Source: Winogradskyella algicola
GTDB lineage: Bacteria; Bacteroidota; Bacteroidia; Flavobacteriales; Flavobacteriaceae
Length of the DNA stretch: 64,000 bases
Assembly (NCBI RefSeq): GCF_005869935.1
Contig: NZ_SZQF01000001.1
Coordinates: forward strand, 372,001 to 436,000
Direction of reading: 5' to 3'
In this document: piece after piece, positions 18,628-28,276 of the stretch
How positions within the stretch are numbered: position 1 is the first letter of the stretch
Layout: every line of letters starts with the position of its first letter
The notes under the pieces: model-generated
What the model was told of the DNA's origin: nothing
Database searches by the model: none
Seen by the model: the letters and a program-made list of their open reading frames with translations, nothing else
Program-made: the position numbers and the translations under genes

Positions 18628-19308
18628 CTAAAACGTAATAATAGCAGTAAAGGCAATCATAGACTGGTTGCCTTTAAATTTGTTATTATTTGTACCAACA
18701 TTAAGGTCTTCATCATTTAATTTTCCTAAAATATTAGTAAAACCATAAATATATTGTGCTCTTAGTCTAAACGCACCAAAACCAGCAGACAAACCCACTG
18801 CTCCATTTACGTTGAAGTTTGAAATTTTAGAAATATCTTCGGTTAAAAGGGTATCGTAATTAGATATTATATAACCTTCTTTGGAGCTGTCTTTAAGTTC
18901 TAAATCTCCGTTGTATTGTAGCATTGGCCCTAAATCTAAGGTTAGGTTACTTCCTATTAATTTAGCATGAAATAAAAATGATAATTGAGCCGTGAGCAAC
19001 TTGTATTCTACAAATTCTTCTGTTGGATTAACTAATGAAAATGCAGCAATATCAATATGATTTTGAGAAAGCGCAATGTTATAGCTTACATTATACCATT
19101 TGTGAGGAATATCTACAGAAGCAGATAAGCCCCCTATAAATCCGGTGTTCTTTTTAGTCACAAAATTATCTGTGATAATATCAAACTGTGTTACACCACC
19201 TTGCAGACCTATTCCATTTTTTATGGCATAACGCTTATGTTGAGCAATGCAAAGTGTAACAAAAGCCATACAAATAACTACTAATAAGGTATCTCTTTGT
19301 TTTTTCAT
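18628..19308 (-). CDS. Outer membrane beta-barrel protein, PorT-like
   Basis: 226 residues. A signal peptide (cleavage expected after about residue 22, at CIAQ) is followed by alternating hydrophobic strands and a terminal aromatic residue (ending AIITF), typical of small beta-barrels of the PorT/OMP_b-brl type. Probably an outer membrane protein; specific role not recognisable. Convergent with gltX. Confidence 0.7.
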   Translation of the reverse strand: MKKQRDTLLVVICMAFVTLCIAQHKRYAIKNGIGLQGGVTQFDIITDNFVTKKNTGFIGGLSASVDIPHKWYNVSYNIALSQNHIDIAAFSLVNPTEEFVEYKLLTAQLSFLFHAKLIGSNLTLDLGPMLQYNGDLELKDSSKEGYIISNYDTLLTEDISKISNFNVNGAVGLSAGFGAFRLRAQYIYGFTNILGKLNDEDLNVGTNNNKFKGNQSMIAFTAIITF

Positions 19309-19386
19309 GATTTACTTATCAATTCGAAACAAATATAGCTTAATTTAGTACAAACATATTTATAACCGTTATTTAACAAAATCGCT

Positions 19387-20319
19387 ATGGATTTTCCTAT
19401 TTACTTAATACCAATTGTTTTTTTTGGACTCGTTATTTTAATTTCTTCTTTTTTTATTGTCAAGCAACAAACTGCAGCCATTGTAGAACGCTTTGGTCGT
19501 TTTCAGTTTATAGCGCAATCGGGTTTAAGATTAAAAATCCCTTTGGTAGATCGTATTGCTGGCCGTTTGAGTTTAAAAATTCAACAATTAGATGTTATCA
19601 TAGAAACTAAAACTTTAGATGACGTTTTTGTGCGTTTAAAGGTCTCTGTTCAATATAGGGTTTTAACACAGAAAGTTTATGATGCTTTTTATAAATTAGA
19701 CTATCCACATGAACAAATTACATCTTACGTCTTTGATGTGGTGCGCGCGGAAGTTCCAAAAATGAAACTCGATGATGTTTTTGTTAAGAAGGATGACATT
19801 GCGTTGGCGGTTAAAGCTGAATTGAATGACGCGATGTTAGATTACGGTTTTGATATTATAAAAACCCTTGTAACAGATATTGATCCTGATGCTCAAGTAA
19901 AAGCTGCTATGAACCGTATTAATGCGTCTGAACGTGAAAAAATCGCCGCACAATTTGAAGGTGATGCACAACGCATTTTAATTGTTGAGAAAGCTAAGGC
20001 CGAAGCTGAAAGTAAGCGTTTACAAGGTCAAGGTATTGCAGACCAAAGACGTGAGATTGCTCGTGGTTTGGAAGAATCTGTAGAGGTTTTAAACAGAGTT
20101 GGTATTAACTCGCAGGAGGCATCTGCTCTTATTGTTGTAACCCAGCATTATGATACGCTTCAGTCTTTAGGTGAAGAAACTAACAGTAACTTAATTTTAC
20201 TTCCAAATGCACCACAGGCTGGTAGTAACATGCTTAATGATATGGTGGCATCTTTTACAGCTAGTAACCAAATTGGAGAAGCCATGAAAAATGCCAAAAA
20301 GAAAAACGATGACGAATAG
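19387..20319 (+). CDS. SPFH/Band 7 (stomatin-like) protein
   Basis: 310 residues. One N-terminal membrane helix (about 4-24) is followed by the SPFH core starting QQTAAIVERFGRF and a helical coiled region with EAESKRLQGQGIADQR, the pattern of stomatin/HflC relatives. Such proteins form ring oligomers on the membrane and organise membrane microdomains or proteases. No NfeD partner gene is adjacent. Confidence 0.9.
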   Translation: MDFPIYLIPIVFFGLVILISSFFIVKQQTAAIVERFGRFQFIAQSGLRLKIPLVDRIAGRLSLKIQQLDVIIETKTLDDVFVRLKVSVQYRVLTQKVYDAFYKLDYPHEQITSYVFDVVRAEVPKMKLDDVFVKKDDIALAVKAELNDAMLDYGFDIIKTLVTDIDPDAQVKAAMNRINASEREKIAAQFEGDAQRILIVEKAKAEAESKRLQGQGIADQRREIARGLEESVEVLNRVGINSQEASALIVVTQHYDTLQSLGEETNSNLILLPNAPQAGSNMLNDMVASFTASNQIGEAMKNAKKKNDDE

Positions 20320-20336
20320 TCTCTTCTCTTATAAAC

Positions 20337-20370
20337 AAAAAATCGGAAATTTTCACTTCGGATTTTTTTT
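20337..20370. terminator. Probable terminator after the SPFH gene
   Basis: AAAAAATC and GATTTTTT arms, mostly A-T, followed by a T run; it sits between convergent genes. Confidence 0.5.
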
Positions 20371-20383
20371 ATGGTTTAATTTA

Positions 20384-20860
20384 TTATTTCCAACCACAAA
20401 GTATGGCTCCCATAATAGCTAAGGTAATTACCCAATAACCAACATTGATTAAGATATACTTCCACCCTTTTCTTTCAAAAAGTGCATTAATTCCTAAAAC
20501 CGGTAGGACAAAAAATAATGCTCCTATTGCACCATGTAAAGCTCCATGACCATAGTTGCGATGCATATTACCAAACTCTGTCATAAATGCTTGAAATGAT
20601 TCTGCATCAGGATTTGTAAACGCTAATTGTTGCGCAGCTACTTGATGAATTACCATGCCGTTTACAGTAAAAGCTAACATAAATGATAGTACCAGTGTTA
20701 TACCAAATATTATAGCAATATTACCGCTTTTCATTTTTTCTTCAGTCATACCAGAAGCTTTCATCCAAGCTGTTCCTAATACGCTTGGGTTGTACCAAAT
20801 CGCACCAATTAATAAAGGTACAACGGCCGAAACCACAATAGCTAAATAATTTAATTCCAT
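20384..20860 (-). CDS. DUF1761 family membrane protein
   Basis: 158 residues with four predicted membrane helices. The opening (PLLIGAIWYNPSVLG..WMKASGM) is the recognisable DUF1761 pattern. Function unknown; probably an inner membrane protein. Confidence 0.82.
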   Translation of the reverse strand: MELNYLAIVVSAVVPLLIGAIWYNPSVLGTAWMKASGMTEEKMKSGNIAIIFGITLVLSFMLAFTVNGMVIHQVAAQQLAFTNPDAESFQAFMTEFGNMHRNYGHGALHGAIGALFFVLPVLGINALFERKGWKYILINVGYWVITLAIMGAILCGWK

Positions 20861-20955
20861 AGTGTTATAGTTTTAGTTAGTTTGAATTAAATGTACAAAA
20901 AAACCTCTAAGTCTAATACAAAGAGGTTTATATGAATACGAAAATTACCGTTAAA

Positions 20956-21162
20956 TTAGCTTTCCTTGTTATGATTTTCTATTAATGATTCTAATTGCTC
21001 TAAATAGTTCTTTAAATCACTATCATTTAAAGTAGCCTCACCAGAATTATTAGGTAAAGTGCTTCTGGTTTCATCAAGATATTTTATAAGTTCTGGTTGA
21101 TGATCTTCAATCTCTCTAGTTAATGTTGCTATTTTGGTGAGTATTTTCTGTTTGTTTTCCAT
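20956..21162 (-). CDS. Small conserved helical protein of unknown function
   Basis: 68 residues, highly charged, predicted as two helices (about 1-30 and 46-66) with a Pro/Asn turn between. No membrane segment or signal. I do not recognise the family. It lies between the DUF1761 gene and glnS on the same strand with separate gaps, so it may be its own transcript. Confidence 0.6.
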   Translation of the reverse strand: MENKQKILTKIATLTREIEDHQPELIKYLDETRSTLPNNSGEATLNDSDLKNYLEQLESLIENHNKES

Positions 21163-21219
21163 AATTAACAGTTTTCTTTAATATAAACATTATAGAATAC
21201 AATCTCTGCTAAACAATTG

Positions 21220-23226
21220 TTAAACCTCTGAAGCTTCCGCAACTAGTAGTTCGTTTTTGTCTTCTAAGGCTTTTGTTATAAACTCATTAACAGCATCATT
21301 TCGTTCTAAGCCATTTTTAAGCAGTTCTTTTAACGCAATCATTACAGCGATACGTGTACCTGCTTTTTTAACAGCAGTGGCAAATAAGGGCTCTAATTCG
21401 TCATAGGACACCTCTTTGGCTAGAGCAATAATTTCAGCTTTTACTTTGGTTTGTTTGTCTTCAGGATAATTAGTGTATTTTTTACCTAATTGTTGAATGA
21501 CGCTGATTGCTGAACGCTTTTGTTGTTGTGGCTTTGGCTTTGCTTGTATAGTAGCTTGTGGTTTCTCTTTTTGCTTTGCCCAACTATCTCTTAATCCAAC
21601 AGTTCTATTAAACACAAGCTTTTCCGAAGTGGAATCTTTATCCACAACAAAATAACCCAATCGTTGAAATTGAAAGCGCTCTCCCATTTTAGTATCAGAT
21701 AAACTTGGCTCTAAGTATCCTGTTTTAATATTTAATGAATTAGGATTTAAAAATTCCATAAAATCTTTGTCCTTATCACTATCTGGTGCTTCGTGCATAA
21801 ATAAACGATCGTATTCTCTGACCTCTGCAGTTATAGCGTGCTTTATAGAAACCCAATGCAGTGTTCCTTTTACTTTTTTAGAAGTATCTGTGTCGTATGT
21901 ACAATGAATTTCGGTTACTTCACCGTTTTCATCCTTAACAACATCATTCGCTTGTATAATGTAAGCGTTTTTTAGTCTTACTTCGCCTCCAAGCTTTAAT
22001 CTAAAAAATTTACTACCAGCTACTTCTTTAAAGTCTTCTTTTTCGATATAAAGTTCTCGTGAAAATGGTACTTTTCTATATCCTGCTGAAGCATCTTCCT
22101 GATTATTCTCGGCCTCTAACCATTCTTCTTTATCTTCAGGGTAATTGGTAATAACAACCTTTACAGGATCTAAAACAGCCATGACACGGTTGGCTGTTTT
22201 GTTTAAATCTTCTCGAATGCAAAATTCTAATAATGAGACGTCAATGACATTTTCGCGTTTAGCTACACCTACTTTTTTAATAAATTCTCTAATAGAATTT
22301 GGTGTATAACCTCTTCTTCGCAATCCAGAAATTGTTGGCATACGCGGATCGTCCCAACCAGAAACTACCTTCTCTTCTACCAATTTAAGCAACTTACGTT
22401 TACTCATAATGGTGTAAGACAAGTTTAATCGCGCGAATTCGCGCTGCTTTGGTGGTAAAGGTAAAATCTCTTTAGCATATTCATATACATTGTCCCTAAA
22501 CCAATTGTAGAGTTTTCTATGAGGTTTAAACTCTAATGAACATAAGGAATGTGAAATTTGCTCTATGTAATCACTCTCACCATGCGTCCAATCGTACATT
22601 GGGTAAATGCACCATTCATCTCCTGTTCTATGGTGGTGTGCATACATAATGCGGTACATAATAGGATCTCGCATTAGCATGTTAGGATCTTCCATGTCGA
22701 TCTTAGCACGCAATACATGTGTACCTGCAGGGAATTCACCAGCTTTCATGCGTTGAAATAAATCTAGGTTTTCCTCAATACTTCGGTCTCGATAAGGACT
22801 ATTAGTACCTGATTGTGTTGGAGTACCTTTTTGCTCCGCCATAACTTCAGAAGACTGGCTATCTACATAAGCCTTTCCATCTTTAATTAATTGTACAGCC
22901 CAATCGTAAAGTTTATCAAAATAATCTGAAGAATAAAGTTCATTCTCCCATTGGTAACCCAACCAAGCAATATCACGTTTTATTGCATCTACATATTCTT
23001 GTTCTTCTTTTGTTGGGTTGGTATCATCGAACCTTAAATTTACAGGTGCATTATACTTTTCTCCCAAACCAAAACTAATGCCAATAGCTTTAGTATGACC
23101 AATGTGTAAATAGCCGTTTGGTTCTGGTGGAAAACGAAAACGAAGTTTATCTTTTGGTAAACCGTTTGCTAAATCTTCTTCTATAATATGCTCAATAAAA
23201 TTGAGTGATTTTGTTTCTTCTGACAT
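21220..23226 (-). CDS. glnS: Glutamine--tRNA ligase with C-terminal extension
   Basis: 668 residues, about 110 longer than the E. coli enzyme. The class I HIGH motif appears as GYLHIGH (residues 33-39) and the MSKRK loop near residue 275 (IMSKRKLLKLV). After the anticodon-binding beta barrels comes a Gln/Lys/Pro-rich hinge (about 560-575) and an extra helical domain reminiscent of the YqeY/GatB tail that is fused to GlnRS in some bacteria and helps bind tRNA. The YqeY call for that tail is tentative. Confidence 0.95.
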   Translation of the reverse strand: MSEETKSLNFIEHIIEEDLANGLPKDKLRFRFPPEPNGYLHIGHTKAIGISFGLGEKYNAPVNLRFDDTNPTKEEQEYVDAIKRDIAWLGYQWENELYSSDYFDKLYDWAVQLIKDGKAYVDSQSSEVMAEQKGTPTQSGTNSPYRDRSIEENLDLFQRMKAGEFPAGTHVLRAKIDMEDPNMLMRDPIMYRIMYAHHHRTGDEWCIYPMYDWTHGESDYIEQISHSLCSLEFKPHRKLYNWFRDNVYEYAKEILPLPPKQREFARLNLSYTIMSKRKLLKLVEEKVVSGWDDPRMPTISGLRRRGYTPNSIREFIKKVGVAKRENVIDVSLLEFCIREDLNKTANRVMAVLDPVKVVITNYPEDKEEWLEAENNQEDASAGYRKVPFSRELYIEKEDFKEVAGSKFFRLKLGGEVRLKNAYIIQANDVVKDENGEVTEIHCTYDTDTSKKVKGTLHWVSIKHAITAEVREYDRLFMHEAPDSDKDKDFMEFLNPNSLNIKTGYLEPSLSDTKMGERFQFQRLGYFVVDKDSTSEKLVFNRTVGLRDSWAKQKEKPQATIQAKPKPQQQKRSAISVIQQLGKKYTNYPEDKQTKVKAEIIALAKEVSYDELEPLFATAVKKAGTRIAVMIALKELLKNGLERNDAVNEFITKALEDKNELLVAEASEV

Positions 23227-23371
23227 TATTTAGGTATTAGGAATTAGGTTTAAGATGTTAGTCAAAATGTACTAAAACACAATTACTAATTCAGCTGACA
23301 AAATTAAGTAAAATGTAACATTAATGCACCATATGTTACTGATAGAATGTATATAACCAAAATCAAAAAAT

Positions 23372-23572
23372 ATGAATTACAAATGTCCAAAATGCGATAA
23401 CACCACTTACGAATTAGGTGAAATGAGGGCCACTGGAGGTACACTATCTAAAATATTTGATGTACAGAACAAGAAATTTACATCAGTGACTTGTAAAAAG
23501 TGTACTTATACAGAGTTTTTTAAAGCTAAAACTAGCGCTATGAGTAATATTTTTGATTTTTTTACGAATTAA
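23372..23572 (+). CDS. Small zinc-ribbon nucleic-acid-binding-like protein
   Basis: 66 residues. Two CxxC knuckles (Cys5/Cys8 and TCKKC near 41-44) form a zinc ribbon similar to DUF2082-type proteins. Its role is unknown. It reads toward folB but has a gap of 85 bases that holds the folB promoter. Confidence 0.75.
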   Translation: MNYKCPKCDNTTYELGEMRATGGTLSKIFDVQNKKFTSVTCKKCTYTEFFKAKTSAMSNIFDFFTN

Positions 23573-23645
23573 ACCAAGTTATGAACTAAGCAACGCTTCG
23601 CCATACAAATTTCTTGTAGAAATTCACTCGAAGTGACAGAAGGTT

Positions 23646-23653
23646 TATCTTTG
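23646..23653 (+). promoter_or_regulatory. folB promoter -7 box, nearly leaderless
   Basis: TATCTTTG ends four bases before the folB ATG, the same spacing as at holB. Confidence 0.65.
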
Positions 23654-23657
23654 CAGC

Positions 23658-24020
23658 ATGGGAATAATAAAAGTTGAAAATATCCGCGTATTTGCTAATC
23701 ATGGTTGTTTAAAAGAGGAAACTACTATTGGTAGCGACTATCGAGTAGATGTTGTAGTTAATGCAGATTTATCTAAATCTTCTCAAACCGATAATTTAAG
23801 TGATACTGTAGATTATGTGTTTTTAAATAAGGTAGTACGTGAAGAAATGGCAAAACCTTCGAAACTGCTCGAAACTGTTGCACAACATATTATAGATAGA
23901 ATTCTTAATGAAGATAAACTAGTTTCTAAAGTTTCTGTTTCTGTGAGTAAAATTAATCCTCCTATTGGTGGTGATGTTGAAATGGTAACGATTAAACTTT
24001 CTGAAAAACGAAAAAAGTAA
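23658..24020 (+). CDS. folB: Dihydroneopterin aldolase
   Basis: 120 residues, the normal length. The opening VENIRVFANHGCLKEE matches the conserved xxLxxxxxHGxxxxE of FolB, with the catalytic Lys in KINPP near residue 97. It converts dihydroneopterin to 6-hydroxymethyl-dihydropterin in folate synthesis. The ATG is chosen because it directly follows the promoter box. Confidence 0.94.
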   Translation: MGIIKVENIRVFANHGCLKEETTIGSDYRVDVVVNADLSKSSQTDNLSDTVDYVFLNKVVREEMAKPSKLLETVAQHIIDRILNEDKLVSKVSVSVSKINPPIGGDVEMVTIKLSEKRKK

Positions 24021-24050
24021 GTCTGTATAGGGTAAAACAGTAATAATTTA

Positions 24051-24058
24051 TATATTTG
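24051..24058 (+). promoter_or_regulatory. tRNA-Cys promoter -7 box
   Basis: TATATTTG, 13 bases before the mature tRNA 5-prime end. Confidence 0.7.
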
Positions 24059-24070
24059 CCCACGCAATAA

Positions 24071-24141
24071 GGTGTCGTGGCCGAGTGGCTAGGCAGTGGT
24101 CTGCAACACCATCTACAGCGGTTCGAATCCGCTCGACACCT
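24071..24141 (+). tRNA. tRNA-Cys (GCA anticodon)
   Basis: A 7-bp acceptor stem GGTGTCG/CGACACC with discriminator T, anticodon loop CTGCAAC with anticodon GCA, and a T arm containing GTTCGAATC. CCA is not encoded. 71 nt. Confidence 0.96.
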
Positions 24142-24142
24142 C

Positions 24143-24177
24143 AAAAAAGTCTTTAACAAATGTTAAAGACTTTTTTT
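24143..24177. terminator. Bidirectional terminator after tRNA-Cys
   Basis: Stem GTCTTTAAC / GTTAAAGAC with loop AAAT, flanked by A-run and T-run; it also covers the stop of the convergent LysE-type gene. Confidence 0.9.
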
Positions 24178-24859
24178 AGTTTATAGGATTTACTTTATCT
24201 ATTTGTTCCTTCCCTTTTTCGTAAAGTTCTGGAAAAAGTCCTTGAGAAAGTAGTAAAATGCCAAAGCCAAGAATAACTAAAGCCACTATTTTTTTAGTTT
24301 TAAAAATACGTCTTGGAGTTAGCTTATTTTTTAAACGTTTTGCGGCTGCAATTTTGAATAAATCACATACAAAATAAGACACTAACATAGTGATTATAAA
24401 AACAGTTACACCATTCTCTGATTTAGTAATGGAAGTGCCTATAACAATAAATCCTAACCACCCTAAAAGCACACCAATATTAATAAAATTGAGTAAAAAT
24501 CCTTTTACAAAAAGTTTTCCATAGTCTTTCTTCGGAAGCTTAATTCTGTGGTGTTCTCTAACAATAGATCTAAAAGATTTAGAAATTTTTACAAAAGAAA
24601 TTAAACCATAAACTACAAGTAACACACCTCCAAACACTAACAATTTAGGATCATCTTTTATTTTATCTAAAAGTGTATCTGTACTCATAAAAATGAGTAA
24701 TATAAAAACTATGTCAGCTAAAATTACACCAAAATCAAACGCTAGTGCACTGGTAAAACCTTTAGTTGCACTGGTTTCTAATAATACAAAGAAAACAGGA
24801 CCAATAGTAAAAGCTAAAATTACACCAAAAGGAATGGCTCTTAAGATATCGTCTAACAT
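24176..24859 (-). CDS. LysE family transporter
   Basis: 227 residues from the ATG at 24859, with six predicted membrane helices. The early AIPFGVILAFTIGPVFF carries the conserved GPxxF/GP pattern of LysE/RhtB exporters, which export amino acids or related small molecules. The substrate is unknown. A TTG seven codons upstream overlaps the -7 box and is not the start. Confidence 0.85.
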   Translation of the reverse strand: MLDDILRAIPFGVILAFTIGPVFFVLLETSATKGFTSALAFDFGVILADIVFILLIFMSTDTLLDKIKDDPKLLVFGGVLLVVYGLISFVKISKSFRSIVREHHRIKLPKKDYGKLFVKGFLLNFINIGVLLGWLGFIVIGTSITKSENGVTVFIITMLVSYFVCDLFKIAAAKRLKNKLTPRRIFKTKKIVALVILGFGILLLSQGLFPELYEKGKEQIDKVNPIN

Positions 24860-24885
24860 GTAAACTTGCGGTTTACACAAAAGTA
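24859..24885 (-). promoter_or_regulatory. Promoter and operator-like palindrome of the LysE-type gene
   Basis: The -7 box TACTTTTG (24878-24885 on the minus strand) abuts a perfect palindrome TGTAAAC-CGCAA-GTTTACA that runs to the A of the start codon. It spans the expected transcription start, as an operator would, or it may fold as a 5-prime mRNA hairpin. Confidence 0.55.
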
Positions 24886-24968
24886 GTAAACAAATTAAGA
24901 AATGTTAAACGAAAGCTATCTAGATTTTTTGGTTGAAAGTCTTATTGAAATTAATGTAGAGCGTAGAA

Positions 24969-25640
24969 TTACATACGCTTTACTCGACCACCTAAAACTT
25001 TACTTTCATTAATTTGTTTTGGTTTTCCGTAGATATAGACATCACCTCCTGCTTTAATTCTAACATCTACAAGTTCTGAAGCATTAACATAAGCTTCTCC
25101 ACCAGCATTAACACTTACTTCTGTTTGTTCGGTGCTTAATTGTTCACCATTAAAAACACCACCTGTGTAAATAGAAATGTCCTGATTTTTTGAACTTCCT
25201 GAAACATTAATTATTCCACCTGTAACTGCTCTAAAATTAGCATAAGAAGTTTTAAGTTCTGCAGTAATTTCACCACCTTCTTGAGTTTTTAAATCGATTT
25301 CAAACTGTTCTATAGGATCGTTAACCACAACATTTGCTCCTTCATTAGCATCAATAACTTCTACAGCTGTGTAGTATAATTTTACTACAATGTCATTACC
25401 ATCATAGCTTTCTTCTAGTTTCATTCTTATTTTTAGCTTGCCGTTGTTATTTATAACCTGGACATCCTCTTTATTATCTCCTGCAATAACCACTTTATTT
25501 TCATCTGATTTTATCATTTTGAGATTGATTAAATCATAGACTTTTACAGTTGAAAATTCGCCAATAGATTTCTCAATAGTATCCTGTGCATTTGCTACTA
25601 ATCCTAATACTAACGTTAATAATAAAGCATATTTCTTCAT
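24969..25640 (-). CDS. DUF2807 head-GIN domain exported protein
   Basis: 223 residues. A signal peptide (about 1-18) is followed by a repetitive beta-helix rich in Val/Gly/Asn, the pattern of the DUF2807 or head-GIN domain of putative adhesins in Bacteroidota. Probably periplasmic or surface exposed. Function unproven. It lies 21 bases downstream of the YbjQ gene. Confidence 0.8.
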   Translation of the reverse strand: MKKYALLLTLVLGLVANAQDTIEKSIGEFSTVKVYDLINLKMIKSDENKVVIAGDNKEDVQVINNNGKLKIRMKLEESYDGNDIVVKLYYTAVEVIDANEGANVVVNDPIEQFEIDLKTQEGGEITAELKTSYANFRAVTGGIINVSGSSKNQDISIYTGGVFNGEQLSTEQTEVSVNAGGEAYVNASELVDVRIKAGGDVYIYGKPKQINESKVLGGRVKRM

Positions 25641-25661
25641 AATTTATTTGATTTTGTTTTG

Positions 25662-25961
25662 CTAAGCAGCGACTTTTACGGCTGTTCCTGTTACAGATAC
25701 CATGGCATAATTACTTGTCATAAGTTCTATTTCAACTTTAATGCCAACAACAGCATTAGCATTTAATTTTTTAGCATTTTCTTGTAATTGCTGAAAAGCT
25801 TTCTCTTTTGTAGCATCAACACTATTTCTTATGGAGTTTAAATATTTAGACATGCTAAAACCCATCACTATCTTTTCTTCAGCTAGTGCTACACCTGTAA
25901 CTATACCTAGATAATCTACTATTTTAAAGTTTTCTATTGAATTGGTTGTGGTTAGTATCAT
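25662..25961 (-). CDS. YbjQ/UPF0145 family heavy-metal-binding-like domain protein
   Basis: 99 residues. It has the family pattern: LTTTNSIE opening, LGIVTG, then NANAVVGIKVE and a closing beta strand with SVTGTAV. The family forms a pentameric ring and is often called a heavy-metal-binding domain, but its function is not established. Confidence 0.85.
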   Translation of the reverse strand: MILTTTNSIENFKIVDYLGIVTGVALAEEKIVMGFSMSKYLNSIRNSVDATKEKAFQQLQENAKKLNANAVVGIKVEIELMTSNYAMVSVTGTAVKVAA

Positions 25962-25994
25962 AAAGAATTATTTTATTAATTATTCTAATACAAG

Positions 25995-26015
25995 ATGCTG
26001 AAATAAATTCAGCAT
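25995..26015. repeat. Small palindrome between rnr and the YbjQ gene
   Basis: ATGCTGAA-ATAAA-TTCAGCAT followed by GAC, a dispersed palindrome style common in flavobacteria. It may act as weak terminator after rnr. Confidence 0.5.
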
Positions 26016-26041
26016 GACAAATTATAACTAAGCTAACAGCT

Positions 26042-28276
26042 TTATTCAGGTTTACCAACTAGGTAAAAATCTAAATGTTTCTTTACTAAATCGGTATCTT
26101 TTACTTTAACAATAACCTCATCTCCTAGTTGGTACATGTTGTGAGTATTACGACCAATCATAGCATAATGCGACTGATCAAAATCGTAAGTATCATCTTT
26201 CATATCTCTAACACTTACCATGCCTTCGCATTTATTAGATTCTATTTCTACGTAAATTCCCCAATCCGTAACTCCAGAAATAACACCTAAAAATTCTTCA
26301 TCTTGATGATCTTGCATAAAACGAATTTGCATGTACTTTATAGAATCGCGCTCTGCTTTGGTAGCTAGATATTCCATGTTACTACTGTGCTTACATTTTT
26401 CTTCGTAAACTTCTTCATTTGCAGATTTACCGCCATCTAAATAATGCTGTAATAATCTGTGTGCCATAACATCTGGATAACGACGAATTGGTGAGGTAAA
26501 ATGACTATAATAATCAAACGCTAAACCATAATGACCAATATTATGTGTAGTATATTCTGCCTTAGACATGGTTCGTATTGCCAATGTATCTACTAAATTC
26601 TGCTCCTTCTTCCCTACTACATCTGTAAGAAGTTTATTTAAAGATGCAGCAACACTGTTTCTATCTTTAAAATTTAATTGATGACCAAAACGACCAACTA
26701 TAGTTTGTAGTTGAGCTAGCTTAGCTTCGTCTGGCTCGTCGTGTACACGATACACAAAAGTTTTCTTAGGGTTTTGCTTACCAATAAATTCTGACACTTT
26801 ACGATTAGCTAACAACATAAACTCTTCAATAAGTTTGTTAGCATCTTTACTCGTTTTAAAGAATACTCCTACTGGATTTGCTTCTTCATCTAAATTAAAT
26901 TTCACCTCAACCTTATCAAAAGAAATGGCACCAGTTCGCATACGCTTAGAACGCATTTTTTTAGCTAAACGATCTAAAACCATAACAGCCTCTGCAATTT
27001 CTGGTTTAGTATTATATTCCTCACCTGTTAGCGATACTTCCTTAGGAATTGTTGTATTTAATTGAGATGCTTCTATAGAATTTAGCGCAACTTTAGGATT
27101 GTTTTCAATTATAGCTTGTGCTTCTTCGTAAGCAAAACGTGCATCAGAATACGTTACCGTTCTACCAAACCATTGGTTTTTAATTTCGCACTTATCGTTC
27201 ATTTGAAATACTGCAGAAAAGGTATATTTTTCTTCGTGTGGTCTTAATGAACATGCGCCATTAGATAAACGTTCTGGTAACATTGGCACTACACGATCTA
27301 CTAAATAAATAGATGTAGCACGTTCATAAGCTTCATCATCTAAAACAGTTCCTGGTTGCACATAGTGCGATACATCTGCAATATGGATTCCTATCTCATA
27401 TAAGCCGTTTTCTAAAACTTTAAAAGATAATGCATCATCAAAATCTTTTGCGTCCTTAGGATCTATCGTAAAGGTTAAATCCTTACGCATGTCTCTACGT
27501 TTAGAAATTTCGTCTTCTGTGATAGAAATATCTAGGTCGTTGGCAAATTTTTCTACTTCGTAAGGAAACTCATGTGGTAAACCATACTCGGCTAGAATAG
27601 CATGTATTTCGGTATTGTGTTCCCCTGGTTTTCCTAAAACTTCTAGTACCTTACCGTAAGGTGAATCAGCTTTTTCTGGCCAGTCTGTTAGTGCTACCAA
27701 CACTTTATCACCATCTTCTGCCTTTTTAGTTTTGTTAATTGGTACAAAAATGTCTTTGTACATTTTACTACTATCTGCAACTACAAAAGCAAAGTTTCGG
27801 TTTTGTTGAATTTGAATGGTACCGACATATTCGGTTTTAGCACGCTTAAGGATATTGGTTATTTCACCTTCAATTTTACCACGTTTTCTGCGTTTGTATG
27901 CGTAGAATTCTACTTCATCACCATCTAAGGCCTTGTTAATATTATTTGATGCTATAAATACATCTTCTTCAAAATCGTCTGAAATAATGTAACCGTTTCC
28001 TTTAGAAGCTAAATCTAAAATCCCTGTATAATACTCAGCTGTAACTACGGCTTTAAACTTCCCACGATCTACTTGTTCTATTTCTTGCTTGGCAGCAAGT
28101 TTTGCTAAAGTTTTTATAATCTGGTTACGGCTACTAGCATCGTTAACACCAATAATAGAAGCTATTTGTTTATAATTAAACGGTTTGTTTCGTTCTTTTT
28201 TTAGAATACTTAGAATTGTATTTGTAAGGTTAGAAATCTTTTTTTTACCAGATTTCTTTTTTCTTTTTCTTGTCAT
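26042..28276 (-). CDS. rnr: Ribonuclease R
   Basis: 744 residues. A Lys/Arg-rich head and a winged-helix domain are followed by cold-shock domains, the RNB catalytic domain with DPKDAKDFDDALS (the Asp cluster that binds Mg) and a C-terminal S1 domain (about 655-735). It is a 3-prime to 5-prime exoribonuclease that degrades structured RNA, including rRNA in quality control. Confidence 0.96.
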   Translation of the reverse strand: MTRKRKKKSGKKKISNLTNTILSILKKERNKPFNYKQIASIIGVNDASSRNQIIKTLAKLAAKQEIEQVDRGKFKAVVTAEYYTGILDLASKGNGYIISDDFEEDVFIASNNINKALDGDEVEFYAYKRRKRGKIEGEITNILKRAKTEYVGTIQIQQNRNFAFVVADSSKMYKDIFVPINKTKKAEDGDKVLVALTDWPEKADSPYGKVLEVLGKPGEHNTEIHAILAEYGLPHEFPYEVEKFANDLDISITEDEISKRRDMRKDLTFTIDPKDAKDFDDALSFKVLENGLYEIGIHIADVSHYVQPGTVLDDEAYERATSIYLVDRVVPMLPERLSNGACSLRPHEEKYTFSAVFQMNDKCEIKNQWFGRTVTYSDARFAYEEAQAIIENNPKVALNSIEASQLNTTIPKEVSLTGEEYNTKPEIAEAVMVLDRLAKKMRSKRMRTGAISFDKVEVKFNLDEEANPVGVFFKTSKDANKLIEEFMLLANRKVSEFIGKQNPKKTFVYRVHDEPDEAKLAQLQTIVGRFGHQLNFKDRNSVAASLNKLLTDVVGKKEQNLVDTLAIRTMSKAEYTTHNIGHYGLAFDYYSHFTSPIRRYPDVMAHRLLQHYLDGGKSANEEVYEEKCKHSSNMEYLATKAERDSIKYMQIRFMQDHQDEEFLGVISGVTDWGIYVEIESNKCEGMVSVRDMKDDTYDFDQSHYAMIGRNTHNMYQLGDEVIVKVKDTDLVKKHLDFYLVGKPE

